Assembly (NCBI GenBank): GCA_022818135.1
Contig: JAFMSR010000007.1
Location: 27,120,980-27,184,979, forward strand
DNA from: Saxidomus purpurata
Lineage: Eukaryota > Mollusca > Bivalvia > Venerida > Veneridae
Direction: 5' to 3'
Length of the DNA: 64,000 bases
Below are positions 12,621 to 23,800 of this stretch, piece after piece. The position numbers were made by a program, and so were the translations under genes. How positions within the stretch are numbered: position 1 is the first letter of the stretch; every line of letters begins with the position of its first letter. The notes below the pieces were generated by a model. The model did not search any database. It saw only the letters and a list, made by a program, of their open reading frames with translations, and had not been told where the DNA came from.

Positions 12621-13329
12621 ACTTTAAAAGGATGCTGGTAGCAAAGGCTATCCTCACGTCAGAGTTTGGAGTTGGCAAAAAACATTCTTCTGGTCTGTCA
12701 CACGTCCTACTCAGTAGAGTGCACGTCTTGCAGTAAACTGTCTTTGTGAAATATTCCTACATAGATACGATGACAAGTCAGTCTGGTATGTTGAAAATCT
12801 GAAGAAAAAATAAGTGCTAATTCATAATTGCCATTCGCTTCTGCAAGTCATTTAAAACCAGTAGAAAATACTCCGTGAAGAACGTTAATTTACAATGACT
12901 GGATGGCTACGATCGCTTTCCTACGGCTGTGTGTGTTTCGGTTCGAATATCACTAACTCGGTTGTTTTTTTTCCTTGTGCAAAGACATTTATCACCATTG
13001 ACTCATTTTATTTATCTATTAACAATTATTTGCAACTTCTTGGGGAGTAAATTGTGTTTGGTCGTAACTTGGTTTGAACTTTATGCTCTCACAGAGAGCT
13101 CTTCAGAGCATACGTTGACTAATACGGAGTTAAATCATGCTCATTGCCGTAGTGTACGCGGCGAACAAGCTATGCTCAGCATGGGGTACCGTCACGGGGT
13201 TATGTCAAGTGTATATTAACGGCTTTTCTTGCATACCGGATCGGGGTATCCGCAGTTTCCACTAGTGCTGGAAAATCTTATATCACATAACCCCATGTAA
13301 TATGACTCGCGGGAGTTACTTGTGACGTA
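12621..13329. other. No gene; weak inverted repeat
   Basis: No coding region is recognised. GGGGTTATGT at 13196 and ACATAACCCC at 13278 form a 10-bp inverted repeat around about 70 bp and may be the ends of a small old element. Confidence 0.4.
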
Positions 13330-13332
13330 ACG

Positions 13333-13470
13333 TTACAGTTTGCCCTACTTTCCAATCCAATCAAATGCCCCTATTTCATTCAAAAAAGCTAATTGTATTC
13401 TCCATATTGACTCAATATCTCCAATATAAAAATAGTTATTTCACTTATTTTCAAATAAGTAAGAATGTGA
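13333..13470 (+). repeat. Dispersed repeat, copy A
   Basis: ACAGTTTGCCCTACTT, CCAATCAAATGCC, ATTTCATTCAAAAAAGC and TTCTCCATATTGACTCAA occur here and, in the same order, at 35356-35480. The copies are about 85% alike by eye. Confidence 0.65.
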
Positions 13471-13542
13471 CATCACAGAGCTAAGCTCCGCCCTAAATCT
13501 CTATATATTTCAATACAAATAGTGTCTGTAGATGGGAAAACT

Positions 13543-13805
13543 GTAAGCCGGTTATAGGTCCATATTACAGAAATAAACAAACTTATTGCATCGGTTCGCT
13601 AACGCTCCCTCGCAATAAAGACCTATAACCTATACTTATAAACATTGTGACGTCACTTCCCCAAACAAAGCATCTGAATATAAGCCGGTTATAGGTCCAT
13701 ATTACAGAAATAAACAAACTTATTGCATCGGTTCGCTAACGCTCCCTCGCAATAAAGACCTATAACCTATACTTATAAACATTGTGACGTCACTTCCCCA
13801 AAGCA
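13543..13805. repeat. 138-bp tandem duplication of a hairpin unit
   Basis: Unit 1 is 13543-13680 and unit 2 is 13681 to about 13805. They are nearly identical apart from one small indel near the end. Each unit folds: GGTTATAGGTC pairs with GACCTATAACC, and inside that TTATTGC pairs with GCAATAA. Each also carries a full TGACGTCA palindrome. Confidence 0.85.
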
Positions 13806-14047
13806 TCTGAATATCGCTTGTTTTATACTACAATGTATTATTTCGATAAGTTTGCATTTAGAAATCTGTTCCCGCCAAAACAGCTACCTCCGGTGACGGA
13901 TATTTCGATCTGAACCGCGTGCTCACGACAGAAACTACTAGTCCTTAAATTTATGTCAATAACTATTTACGGATCGTTGACCAACCAGAAGACCGCACAT
14001 TTCATGGAAGGGTAATAAATCAACATGATAACGTCAAAACCATTAAA

Positions 14048-14545
14048 AACAAGAGTGGCAAACTGTCACAAGATACCCCCGTCAGGGATGCATAACTCAG
14101 TATCTGGCAGTTCATTTGTTTAGTAAAACCTGCTTGAACTATAATAAGAGCAGAAAAGGCTTTAGTTAGTAAATTCACCTGTATGAACTATAGAGCTGAG
14201 AAGGCCAATTTTAATTTTGTTTGATAATTCAAGGGCTATAATCCAAAAGTGCTTTGAGCGATTTGGCTTGTTATCAAAATTGGCCTAGATATTATGCCCA
14301 CAAACATTTTCACTAAGTTTGGTCAATATATGAAGAAAAGAGCAATTAAGGTGAATTTGGTCAATTTTCCATAAATCAAGGGCCATAATCCAAAAGTGCC
14401 TATGTCGATTTGGCTGGTTATCTAACTTGGCCGAGACATTATGCCAACAAACATTTTGACCAAGTTTGGTGAAGATAACATGACAACTGTTTGACTTAGA
14501 GAGCAGACAAAATGTGGCCGTCACCCTTTGTGCGGATAAAAATTA
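14048..14545 (+). mobile_element. Short pearl-like element, GTGGCAAACTGTCAC family
   Basis: It starts AACAAGAGTGGCAAACTGTC, with a GTGGCA/TGTCAC-type hairpin. It has about three core units of 110-150 bp sharing ATAATCCAAAAGTGC, CGATTTGGCT and ACATTTTCACTAAGTTTGGT. It ends near GTCACCCTTTGTGCGG. The right end is less clear than in the other copies. Confidence 0.6.
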
Positions 14546-14640
14546 GTACCCTGCCTTGTCTTAAACAGAAATATTCAAATTATTGGTATCATTCATCACT
14601 GCTGGGGGCATTAATTATCAATATTGTGCGTCATTGTAGG

Positions 14641-14780
14641 GTTAACGCACGTTTATTCGTGTTATAACATCTGCAGAATCCCGAGGGATGGTTGGTGCCC
14701 AAGCCCGTTAGGGCGAGGGCACCAACATATCCCGAGGGTTTCTGCAGGTGTTATAACACGAGAAAACGTTCGTTAGCGCT
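14641..14780. repeat. Imperfect palindrome (hairpin) around a GGCACCAAC stem
   Basis: The left arm GTGTTATAACATCTGCAGAA, continuing TCCCGAGGGAT, is mirrored by ATCCCGAGGGTTTCTGCAG and GTGTTATAACACGAG. The inner stem is GTTGGTGCCC with GGGCACCAAC around a 16-nt loop. Related sequence (GTTATAACGGCTCGTG and GTTAACACACGTTTTTTCTC) continues to about 15075. Confidence 0.75.
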
Positions 14781-15344
14781 ATTCTATCATAAATACAAAA
14801 TGTAGCATTAAAAAATCATAAAAATAAAAATGAAACGCTCTTACTGGTACGACGTTCAATAATGCGCGGGACAACGTCCGTGTTGTTTACGTCATATTTA
14901 TGACGTCACCAGCGGTTTTTAAGCCCGGCAGTGTTGACGCTGTACATGATGTAAGACTTGGGAGACAGGTCCATTGTTTACAATGGCCCTGTACTGCGCA
15001 TAAATGAAAACGGGTTATAACGGCTCGTGAATCTCCCCGTTAACACACGTTTTTTCTCCTGTTAAAACACCGGCAAAATGGGCAAAAACAGCACATTTTA
15101 TGCTAGAATGCCACTAAATGACGTCGGAAATAGTGTACAATTATTATGAAAGTAATTTTTTCCTTAAACTATAAATAGATTCTGATCTATATCGATTGTA
15201 AAAGAGTTACTGAAACGTCACTTTTATTTTTAGTGCTATGTAGATGAACCAGAGTGTCAGTAGAGCTGAAATTTCCAGTGTGAATTGAACTCAACACGCA
15301 TCCAACATGTCTGACGTAGGATACAATACGGAAGGGCAATTTCA

Positions 15345-15649
15345 AGTGTGTGTATGGTATGGTATATTAGGGTTTTATCGTTGGTACCGGTTTCCCATAT
15401 GACCAACGCCCCAAGAAGAGTTTTAGTTATTTTAGTTTTCGGGGGATTGTGCAAGATACAGAAAGCGTCCCAATTCCAGAGACACCCCTGGTTCTTTATC
15501 ATGCCAGGTTTTCACCCATACATGGGACCTCGATTTTAAGTCTCATCCGAAAGACTGTTAGTAATTTTAGTTGGTCAGCCCTGGGAATCGAACCCACAAC
15601 CCCGAGATTACAAGTCTCGTGCTCTACCTTTTGAGCTATCCGGGCTGAC
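15345..15649 (-). mobile_element. tRNA-derived SINE, minus strand
   Basis: The minus-strand head at 15649-15574 has GTCAGCC and GGCTGAC as perfectly paired ends. It has TAGCTCAAAAGGTAGAGCA as A box, a well-paired CGAGA/TCTCG anticodon stem with TGT in the loop, and GGTTCGATTCC as B box. Six bases rather than two separate the acceptor and D stems, so a working tRNA-Thr is unlikely. The body has CTTTCGGATGAGACTTAAAA, followed by TCGAGGTCCC, a conserved core of a type seen in many animal SINEs. The 3' end is uncertain. Confidence 0.75.
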
Positions 15650-15985
15650 TTTCAAGTGTGTGTTACTCTTATTACAGATCGATGACCAATCAAAAGGTTT
15701 GAAATTAAATGGAAGGGAAATAAGGCTATACGCACACTCTTTCTTCATTACAGTACGCTCTTTTCATTATCCAGAACTATGAATTTCATTATCCTTGTAA
15801 ATTACTACTAAATTTAACTGGCTTTGAAATTCAAATATTTCAAGAAAGTCCGAATAGAATGAAGATAGTTATATACTAGTAAAGTCGACCCTGTCGTCGG
15901 CAAAGAAGCAATAAAGGAGTTAAACTTACCTTACAGCTTCCTCCAATGTCTTCCTGAATGTAGATCATGATCAGCATGTACATCA

Positions 15986-16037
15986 GTCAGTGTCATCAGG
16001 GGGTCAGTGTCATCAGGGGGTCAGTGTCATCAGAGGG
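15986..16037. repeat. Short tandem repeat GTGTCATCAGGGGGTCA
   Basis: Three head-to-tail copies of a 17-bp unit are present, the last with one change. Confidence 0.8.
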
Positions 16038-16120
16038 GCAGTCGGCTGACACAGTAACATATGCGTTGGTTTATCTGTTGTAATTTCAATGAAAGAGTAT
16101 TTTGTTCCTATAAATGTGTA

Positions 16121-16542
16121 TTAAAGTGACATTATGCGCATATTACTGCACAAAATGTATTTTTGGTGACAGTTTTATAAAAGCAATTTTTGGTTGCTGT
16201 GCATTTAAATGTGTTAAATTAATGATTATGCCGCATTAGTATTTGAAGTTGGTCCTTTAGATATAAAAAAATCGGACTGATATAATGATAGTTGAATGTG
16301 TCGTTGTTGATGTTGGTAGAGATTTCGGCAGTGGAAGGGAAGCAACTCCTGCATGCAGTTGTTCTTTTCTTAAATTGACAGTCAAATAAGAAAATCAATA
16401 TTTGGAAAGTTATTTTTTCATACTGGTAGCGGGAAGAGTTTGATGTATTGGGTTAAAAGTTATTATTTCCTCTTCACTTTTGTACACACACCATTTTCAG
16501 CTGGATTTTTACTTGAAAAAAATGCGCATAATGTCACTTTAA
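16121..16542. mobile_element. TA-flanked MITE, copy A
   Basis: The inverted ends are TTAAAGTGACATTATGCGCA and TGCGCATAATGTCACTTTAA, bounded by TA on both sides. A related copy lies at 53372-53902. Shared interior lines include TTTTTGGTTGCTGTGCAT, GCCGCATTAGTATTTGAAG and GAAGGGAAGCAACTCCTGCA. No transposase is encoded. It interrupts the worn array. Confidence 0.85.
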
Positions 16543-17549
16543 TATTATAATAGTATGTCCATTTCATTCTTCTAAATGTTTTAACTTATTTTTCTTGTGA
16601 TGAATAATATACTGAATTGGATTTGAACTTTGAAATCTTTTACAGTTATTATGATTATAGACTTTCTTTTTAACAGGAGTAAAAGTCGGACATAGAGCCA
16701 GGATAGTATAAAACAGTGTTCTTAAAATGTATTCAGCTGACGACAAAAGAATCTGCCTTTGCGACTAGCGCGGACCTAAATCAGTCTATACCATGCTGGC
16801 GGTAAACGAAAGGGCCATATGATGTTATGCAATCAATATCAAACAAGTAAGTTTAAACAAACCCAATAGCGGCGAGTCTTCCTTCCTGACAAGTGTAGAC
16901 TATGATCAGCTTGTACATCCGTGTCACCATATGAAAACCTGCTGACTCTGCACTATAGTTATGTTATAAGACCTACAAAAAGTGTATGATAACCATAAAC
17001 GCATATCAGTTTGAATGCAGTACACCCATTTTCATCTTTATAATTGTTTACTTAAGTTGGTTACTTGTCATAATTACGTTGTCTAACTTCCTCGACCAGT
17101 ATCGACCATTATCAACTTGAACATCCATGTCGTAAGATGACAATGGTTGATATGTTGTAAGTTACGCAAACAAATATTCTTTAGGTGTAGGCCACGTATT
17201 TCAATACGTCCTTTAAATTCAATGTTAAAAACATGTCGTAACTTCAATTTACCAGTTAATTGGTGGCGGGTAAGTCTGCCAGATCATGATCACACTTGCA
17301 CTTTGGTGTCGTCAGCGGGCATAATGAATCTTCGGTACGGTTACCATAATTCTGTAGTAAGTTTTATAAATGAATATTATGTGCCTGTAAACTTACATTT
17401 TTTTATAACAATACGTCATGATTAATATGTATAATCACTACCAAACTTTCTTCGAAATCAGTGTAAACTATGATCAACTTCCACATCTGAACAGTCATTC
17501 AATAATTGGTTCGATGAACTGAATTACTGATTGGCTTGGAAATTCACTG

Positions 17550-17787
17550 GTGTTCTCCTCGGTGGTCAAGTGGTTAGAGTAGCTGTAACCTCGCATCGAT
17601 TGAGGGTCATGGGTTCGCGCCCTGCTACCGACCATGTCTTTTTATGTGAGGAAGTTGGCAGTTTCTGACAGAGGATAGTGTTCTAGTACTAGTCCTTCCC
17701 AGGAACGGTTGTTAGGTAAACTGCCCGCCCGTTTAAATGATCAAAAACACGGCTGAAACAGGCGTTAAACTTCTACAACAACAACAT
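17550..17787 (+). mobile_element. tRNA-derived SINE
   Basis: The head has TCGGTGG and CTACCGA as near-perfect paired ends, AGTGGTTAGAGTAGC as A box and GGGTTCGCGCCC as B box. The body runs to CTGAAACAGGCGTTAAAC, a line common near the 3' end of molluscan SINEs. The tail is a CAACAA repeat (17774-17785). This is a complete-looking copy on the plus strand. Confidence 0.75.
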
Positions 17788-19560
17788 AGAAAATCTGACA
17801 AAAATGTATACACATATATAGCCAAACTTACAGCAACCAAATAATGTATAAAGATAGTAGTTAAATCTTACCTTACTAACGACACATTAGTCTGCTTTCA
17901 AGACCAGTGTAGACCATGATCAATATAATCATCCGTGTGTTCAGGGAGTTGTCAGTTGATTCACCACTATTTGTTTTGTTGTGTGTTTTACAAGCAGATA
18001 TTCTCTACCTGTGAATTACAAATATGTCATACTATCTTTGCAGCAACTGAGTCTGACTTCGCAGCAACGGTAGACCATGACCAAAATCAGAATCAGCACC
18101 GTCATACTGCTAGTTATGCATATGAATATTACGTACTTGTAAATATGCTTTGCATTAAGTCGTTTAACTTAAAATAAATCCATTCAAAGTCAGTTTTTTT
18201 TACTTTGCGACCAGTATGGAACAAAATCGTATAACAGAATCCGGCGGTGTAAAATAGCAAGTTCAACTAAACCCTGTAGCTGCAGTGAAAACTTCCATTG
18301 TGACCAGTGTGAGATCTTGATCAGCCTTTACATCAGTGTGGACAGGAAGCAGTCAGCACTTTCTCTTAAACTGTGTTGTTAGTTGCACAATTGCATACTA
18401 TGTACTTGTAAACATGATATCTTTTGTAATTACGTTACTATTATTTTTTCTTGGCAATTGATTTTTTAATTTCATTGTCCGAAAAATATAATCTTATTGG
18501 TTCTAAATCGATTTCTTTACAGTAAGTGCATTTAAGGTATATGTAAATTCGCACCTGCAGCCAGCAAAAATATATGAAAGTTGTCGTTTAATCATACCTT
18601 GATAAAAACAGATGAACCTGACTTGCAGACCAGTGTAGACCATTATCAGTTGTGCACGTCCGTGTCACCGTGAAGCAATGGGCTGAGGTAGCACCAGAAT
18701 TCGGTTGTTAAGTTTTGCAAACGAATATTTTGAACCTGGGTGCATGCTTTTATTAAATTAGAAAACGTCTTTGCCAATCGATGTGTATGCCATGCGAGTT
18801 TTTCCGCTGATGAGGAGTGACCAGTGTAAATCATGACCAGCTTGACAATCGACGAAAAGTAAGTCTGCCAAGTCCACCAGTGTAGGCCTAGATTATAATC
18901 AACCTATACAATCAATGTAAAATAGATATGTATAATTTGAGTATTTTGAGTATTTGAGCCGTTGCAAATGATCCTGACTTTGCTTCCAGTGTAGACCATG
19001 ACCAGGCTGCACATCTGTGTCGTGAAAGGTCAATCGACTGAATCAGCACAACTAATTCTACAAAACGAGTATTCTGTTTCTGTGAAGCAATTTCCTTTAA
19101 TTATGATATTTCAAACAGAAACTATCATGTTTTACAGAATGTTTGCTTAACATGTATATAAAATCAAAACATAATATCAGCCAAGAATTTCACAAAAGCG
19201 GTCATCCAACATTTACCCTGCTGGCCGCAAGTGATTCTGCGTTTACGACAATACACAATATTAAATAAAACAAGTTTAAAACAAGTTGATCTGTCATTTT
19301 GACTACAGTAGTCATACTTTTAACCAGCTTACTCGTAAATCAATGTTGAATAAATAAATATAAGTGTGTCTACGTTCCTTACCAGCGTAGACTATGATCA
19401 GACTTGCACATCCGTGTGGGACCACCTGCTGGATCAGCAACATATTTCTGTTCACAGTTATACAAATGACTATTATGTATCTGTAAATATGTATTAGTTT
19501 ATTTTAATTATTAAACTGCAGTATGTCCTTTTCATTCTTGACAATCGTTTATTTAATCTT

Positions 19561-20052
19561 CAGTGCCAGAAATATCTAATCCAATTGACTTCAATTAAAA
19601 AAAGAATATCTGATTATCAGGAGATGTCACTAGGCTGGAGTGCTCGACTTTTCTCAGTGCTTGTCAATAAAACAAAACTTTGGGCAGTAAAAGGCAAAAC
19701 AAGAACTTTTAAAGTGTAAACAAGGGTGATTAAGTCAAGAGTTATCTAATAACTGAATTGATTGATACCCCTGAACACTACAACAAAGTTTAAAATTAAT
19801 ACTTTAAGTAGTTAATGATATGTGTGCATGACAATGCCAGTTGCACACAAAACTATATAAAGAAATAAATATCTACAGATGTTTATCTCGGTGGTACGCT
19901 AGTATTCAAACTTCTATACCTAACAATCATTCTACGTCGAAAAGGACCATACTTTAAAAGAAATCACGAGTTATATACTCCTGTCTGTTGAAGGAGGTTA
20001 TGAAGGTTTATAAGTATTATAACAATCAAAGCAATATCTATAATGGATTTGA
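19561..20052. other. No clear feature
   Basis: AT-rich. GGAGTGCTCGACTTTTCTCAG at 19638 resembles the subterminal part of a pearl-like left end, but nothing else supports an element here. Confidence 0.4.
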
Positions 20053-20330
20053 AACAAGAGGGCCAAAATGGCCTTATATCGCTCACCTGGCTACCATTTG
20101 CCATAACACAATGTCATCAATAGCAGAAAGGGTCAGCTAAGACCTGGAGGTTCTGATTTTGCAATCTTAGTAAAGGACCACTACATAATGCTATATTCGA
20201 AATGTTTAAGCCCTGGGATTAGCGGTTTGAAAAGAAGAGTTTAGAGTTTTTTCCTATGTAAGCTTATCAAGTGACTCCCAACCCTCCCTAGGAAAGGTCA
20301 ATTTTGACCCAGATGTCATGCTAAAAGGCA
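20053..20330 (+). mobile_element. Truncated pearl-like element, GGCCAAGATGGCC family
   Basis: It starts AACAAGAGGGCCAAAATGGCC with TATCGCTCACCTGGCTACC, close to the copy at 10.73 kb. It fades out after about 280 bp, before any core tandem repeats or right end. Confidence 0.7.
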
Positions 20331-20868
20331 TCTACTACCTTGATTAAGTTTTAACGCAAAAAAAACTCAGTAACTTAACAATAAGAGCAAGTGACTTTTC
20401 ATGGCTGTTAACTGTGACTTATTCAATTATTCTCCTTTGTGTTCGTTCTGTGCATCATGCAAAGTTTTCGTCTTTTATGGTCTCTACTTGCACAAGATCA
20501 AAGATCATATAAGCTGTATAGCTTTCTTCTCAATCTTGGATGCTGTTTATAAATGTATTGTACTTGTTCATGCTTTGATAAACGAATAAATAATGTTTAA
20601 ACTAAACTAAGATCAAACTGTTGCCCTCTTAAAATTAAACATTTTTGCTTATTTTGTGCATTATTTGTTGCAATTTTAATGAACCTGAAACCATTATAGA
20701 AGTTATCTTACATAAATTATAGTGACATTCCTACCGTAAGTGCAGTGTTCCATAATTACGAATATGGCTTATAAAAACTTAATAGCAAACCTCTTCACAT
20801 AACACATCACTTTCTTTAAATTTCAACTGACATTTTTCTAACAAACATTATATCTACAAGATTTTTTT
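20331..20868. other. No recognised feature upstream of the 1.08-kb array
   Basis: This is AT-rich spacer. The open frame at 20401-20589 shows no domain. A T-run at 20863-20877 marks the left edge of the tandem array. Confidence 0.45.
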
Positions 20869-23800
20869 TTTTTTTTTCATATGGCTATAATAAATAATCT
20901 CAACCACTTACTTTGTCTTTTCAAAACACTGGATACTAGACTTGATATTTACTGAAAAGCCTGCTGGGTATAACCGATATGTCAGTTTAAAACCAGCTAC
21001 TAAGATACTACATTTTGTGCTTGACCTAGGAAGCCTGTTTGTCATTGCCAACTTGAAAACAGACTAACCATAAAGCACATTCAAAGGGAGAATCCACAGG
21101 AAGAAAGAAAAAAACAGCAAAAGAAAGGGTTGAGATTACAGACCTACACATATATCTTACATTTGATAAAAACGGTCAAAAGACCAAATGTTTTGTACAA
21201 TGACTGACCTAAAACTTATGAAATCAACTTTGTGTACAAAGTTTATATGTTGTTAACCACTAGCTACCTTTCTCTAAGGCACTTAACTTGTACCTAACCC
21301 TGAAAGCCTGCTAGTTTCACATTTTATCACATTCATACAAAAATGCATAAATGAAATCTTTAAAAATTCAAATTATTTTACTAATCATTAGATGAAAATG
21401 AATGCTTTTCAATGCTAAGTAACCAAAGGCCAATTAAGGCTCATGTACACAAAAGCTATTACTGGTATATGTAGTATATTTTCGTTAAAAACATATGGCC
21501 TAAACAGTCCTTAACATGAATTACTTTCCATACAAGATGTTTTGTGAAACAAAAATATCTTCCTTTTAATATAAAACGTATCACTTATGAGAACATTTTT
21601 TCAAAAGTCATTGGCCAAAACAATAATTACAATTAACTTACTACTTCTATGAGAAGCTTTTTGTCAAAACGGGTTGGCCTGAAAGTTTTAGGTCAGTCCT
21701 TAAACTGAAACAAACTCACAACTTAACAGAAAGCTGATAAACATTTAATGGCCAAAATAGCCATGCAAAATCATTTATTTTCACAAAAGGTTTTTGTCTT
21801 GAAGGAAGTTTTTGTCAAAGATTATTGGCCAAAACAGTCCTCTAAATGACCCTACAGCTTCATGAGAAGCTTTGTCAAATAAGATTGGCCTAATCTGTCC
21901 TTCAGGAGCTTCGAAATGGCATAATTGCATTTGTTTCTGAAGTAACCATATTGTCATATGGCTATAATAAATAATCTCAACCACTTACTTTGTCTTTTCA
22001 AAACACTGGATACTGGACTTGGTATTTACTGCAAAGCCTGCTGGGTATAACCGATATGTCAGTTTAAAACCAGCTACTAAGATACTACATTTTGTGCCTG
22101 ACCTAGGAAGCCTGTTTGGCATTGCCAACTTGAAGACAGACTAACCATAAAGCACATTCAAAGGGAGAATCCACAGGAACAAGAAAAAAACAGCCAAAGA
22201 AAGGGTTGAGATTACAGACCTGCACATATATCTTACATTTGATAAAAACGGTCAAAAGACCAAATGTTTTGTACAATGACTGACCTAAAACTTATGAAAT
22301 CATCTTTGTGTACAAAGTTTATATGATGTTAACCACTAGCTACCTTTCTCTAAGGCACTTAACTTGTACCTAACCCTGAAAGCCTGCTAGTTTCACATTT
22401 TATCACATTCATACAAAAATGCATAAATGAAATCTTTAAAAATATATTCAAATTATTTTACTAATCATTAGATGGAAATGAATGCTTTTCAATGATAAGT
22501 AACCAAAGGCCAATTAAGGCTCATGTACACAAAAGCTATTACTGGTATATGTAGTATATTTTCGTTGAACAAATATGGCCTAAACAGTCCTTAACATGAA
22601 TTACTTTCCATACAAGATGTTTTGTAAAAACAAAAATATCTTCCTTTTAATATAAAACGTATCACTTATGAGAACATTTTTTCAAAAGTCATTGGCGAGA
22701 ACAATAATTACAATTAACTTACTACTTCTATGAGAAGCTTTTTGTCAAAACGGGTTGGCCTGAAAGTTTTAGGTCAGTCCTTAAACTGAAACAAACTCAC
22801 AACTTAACAGAAAGCTGATAAAAATTTAATGGCCAAAATAGCCATGCAAAATCAGTTATTTTCACAGAAGCTTTTTGTCTTGAAGGAAGTTTTTGTCAAA
22901 AATTATTGGCCAAAACAGTCCTCTTAATGACCCTACAGCTTCATGAGAAGCTTTGTCAAATAAGACTGGCCTAATCTGTCCTTCAGGAGCTTCGAAATTG
23001 CATAATTGCATTTGTTTCTGAAGTTACCATATTGTCATATGGCTATAATAAATAATCTCAACCACTTACTTTGTCTTTTCAAAACACTGGACACTGGACT
23101 TGGTATTTACTGCAAAGCCTGCTGGGTATAACCGATATGTCAGTTTAAAACCAGCTACTAAGATACTACATTTTGTGCCTGACCTAGGAAGCCTGTTTGG
23201 CATTGCCAACTTGAAGACAGACTAACCGTAAAGCACATTCAAAGGGAGAATCACAGGAAGAAAGAAAAAAAAAACAGCAAAAGAAAGGGTTGAGATTACA
23301 GACCTGCACATATATCTTACATTTGATAAAAACGGTCAAAAGACCAAATGTTTTGTACAATGACTGACCTAAAACCCATTAAATCATCTTTGTGTACAAA
23401 GTTTATATGATGTTAACCACTAGCTACCTTTCTCTAAGGCACTTAATTTGTACCTAACCCTGAAAGCCTGCTAGTTTCAAATTTTATCACATTCATACAA
23501 AAATGCATTAATGAAATCTTTAAAAATTCAAATTATTTTACTAATCATTAGATGGAAATGAATGCTTTTCAATGATAAGTAACCAAAGGCCAATTAAGGC
23601 TCATGTACACAAAAGCTATTACTGGTATATGTAGTATATTTTAGTTAAAAAAATATGGCCTAAACAGTCCTTAACATGAATTACTTTTCATACAAGATGT
23701 TTTGCAAAAAAAAAAAAATATCTTCCTTTTAATATAAAACGTATCACTTATGAGAACATTTTTTCAAAAGTCATTGGCCAAAACAATAATTACAATTAAC

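Larger units (their letters stand above)
15900..19560 (-). repeat. Worn array of a short dispersed bivalve repeat
   Basis: The line ACCAGTGTAGACCATGATCA, followed by GCTTGCACATCCGTGTC, or a close variant, recurs at about 15958, 16890, 17096, 17284, 17456, 17900, 18068, 18303, 18630, 18819, 18985 and 19383. A second module (about TTACAAACGAATATTATGTA, then CTTGTAAA) often follows 80-110 bp later. Spacing is uneven (about 55-440 bp) and identity is low, so this is an old array or repeated insertion. On the minus strand several copies end at a GTAAGT- or GTATGA-type donor (15928, 17870 and 18595). No open frame is shared. Confidence 0.6.

Noticed and set aside
15574..15649. A tRNA-Thr(TGT) gene on the minus strand
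   Set aside because: The acceptor ends pair, but six bases separate the acceptor and D stems and a SINE body follows directly.
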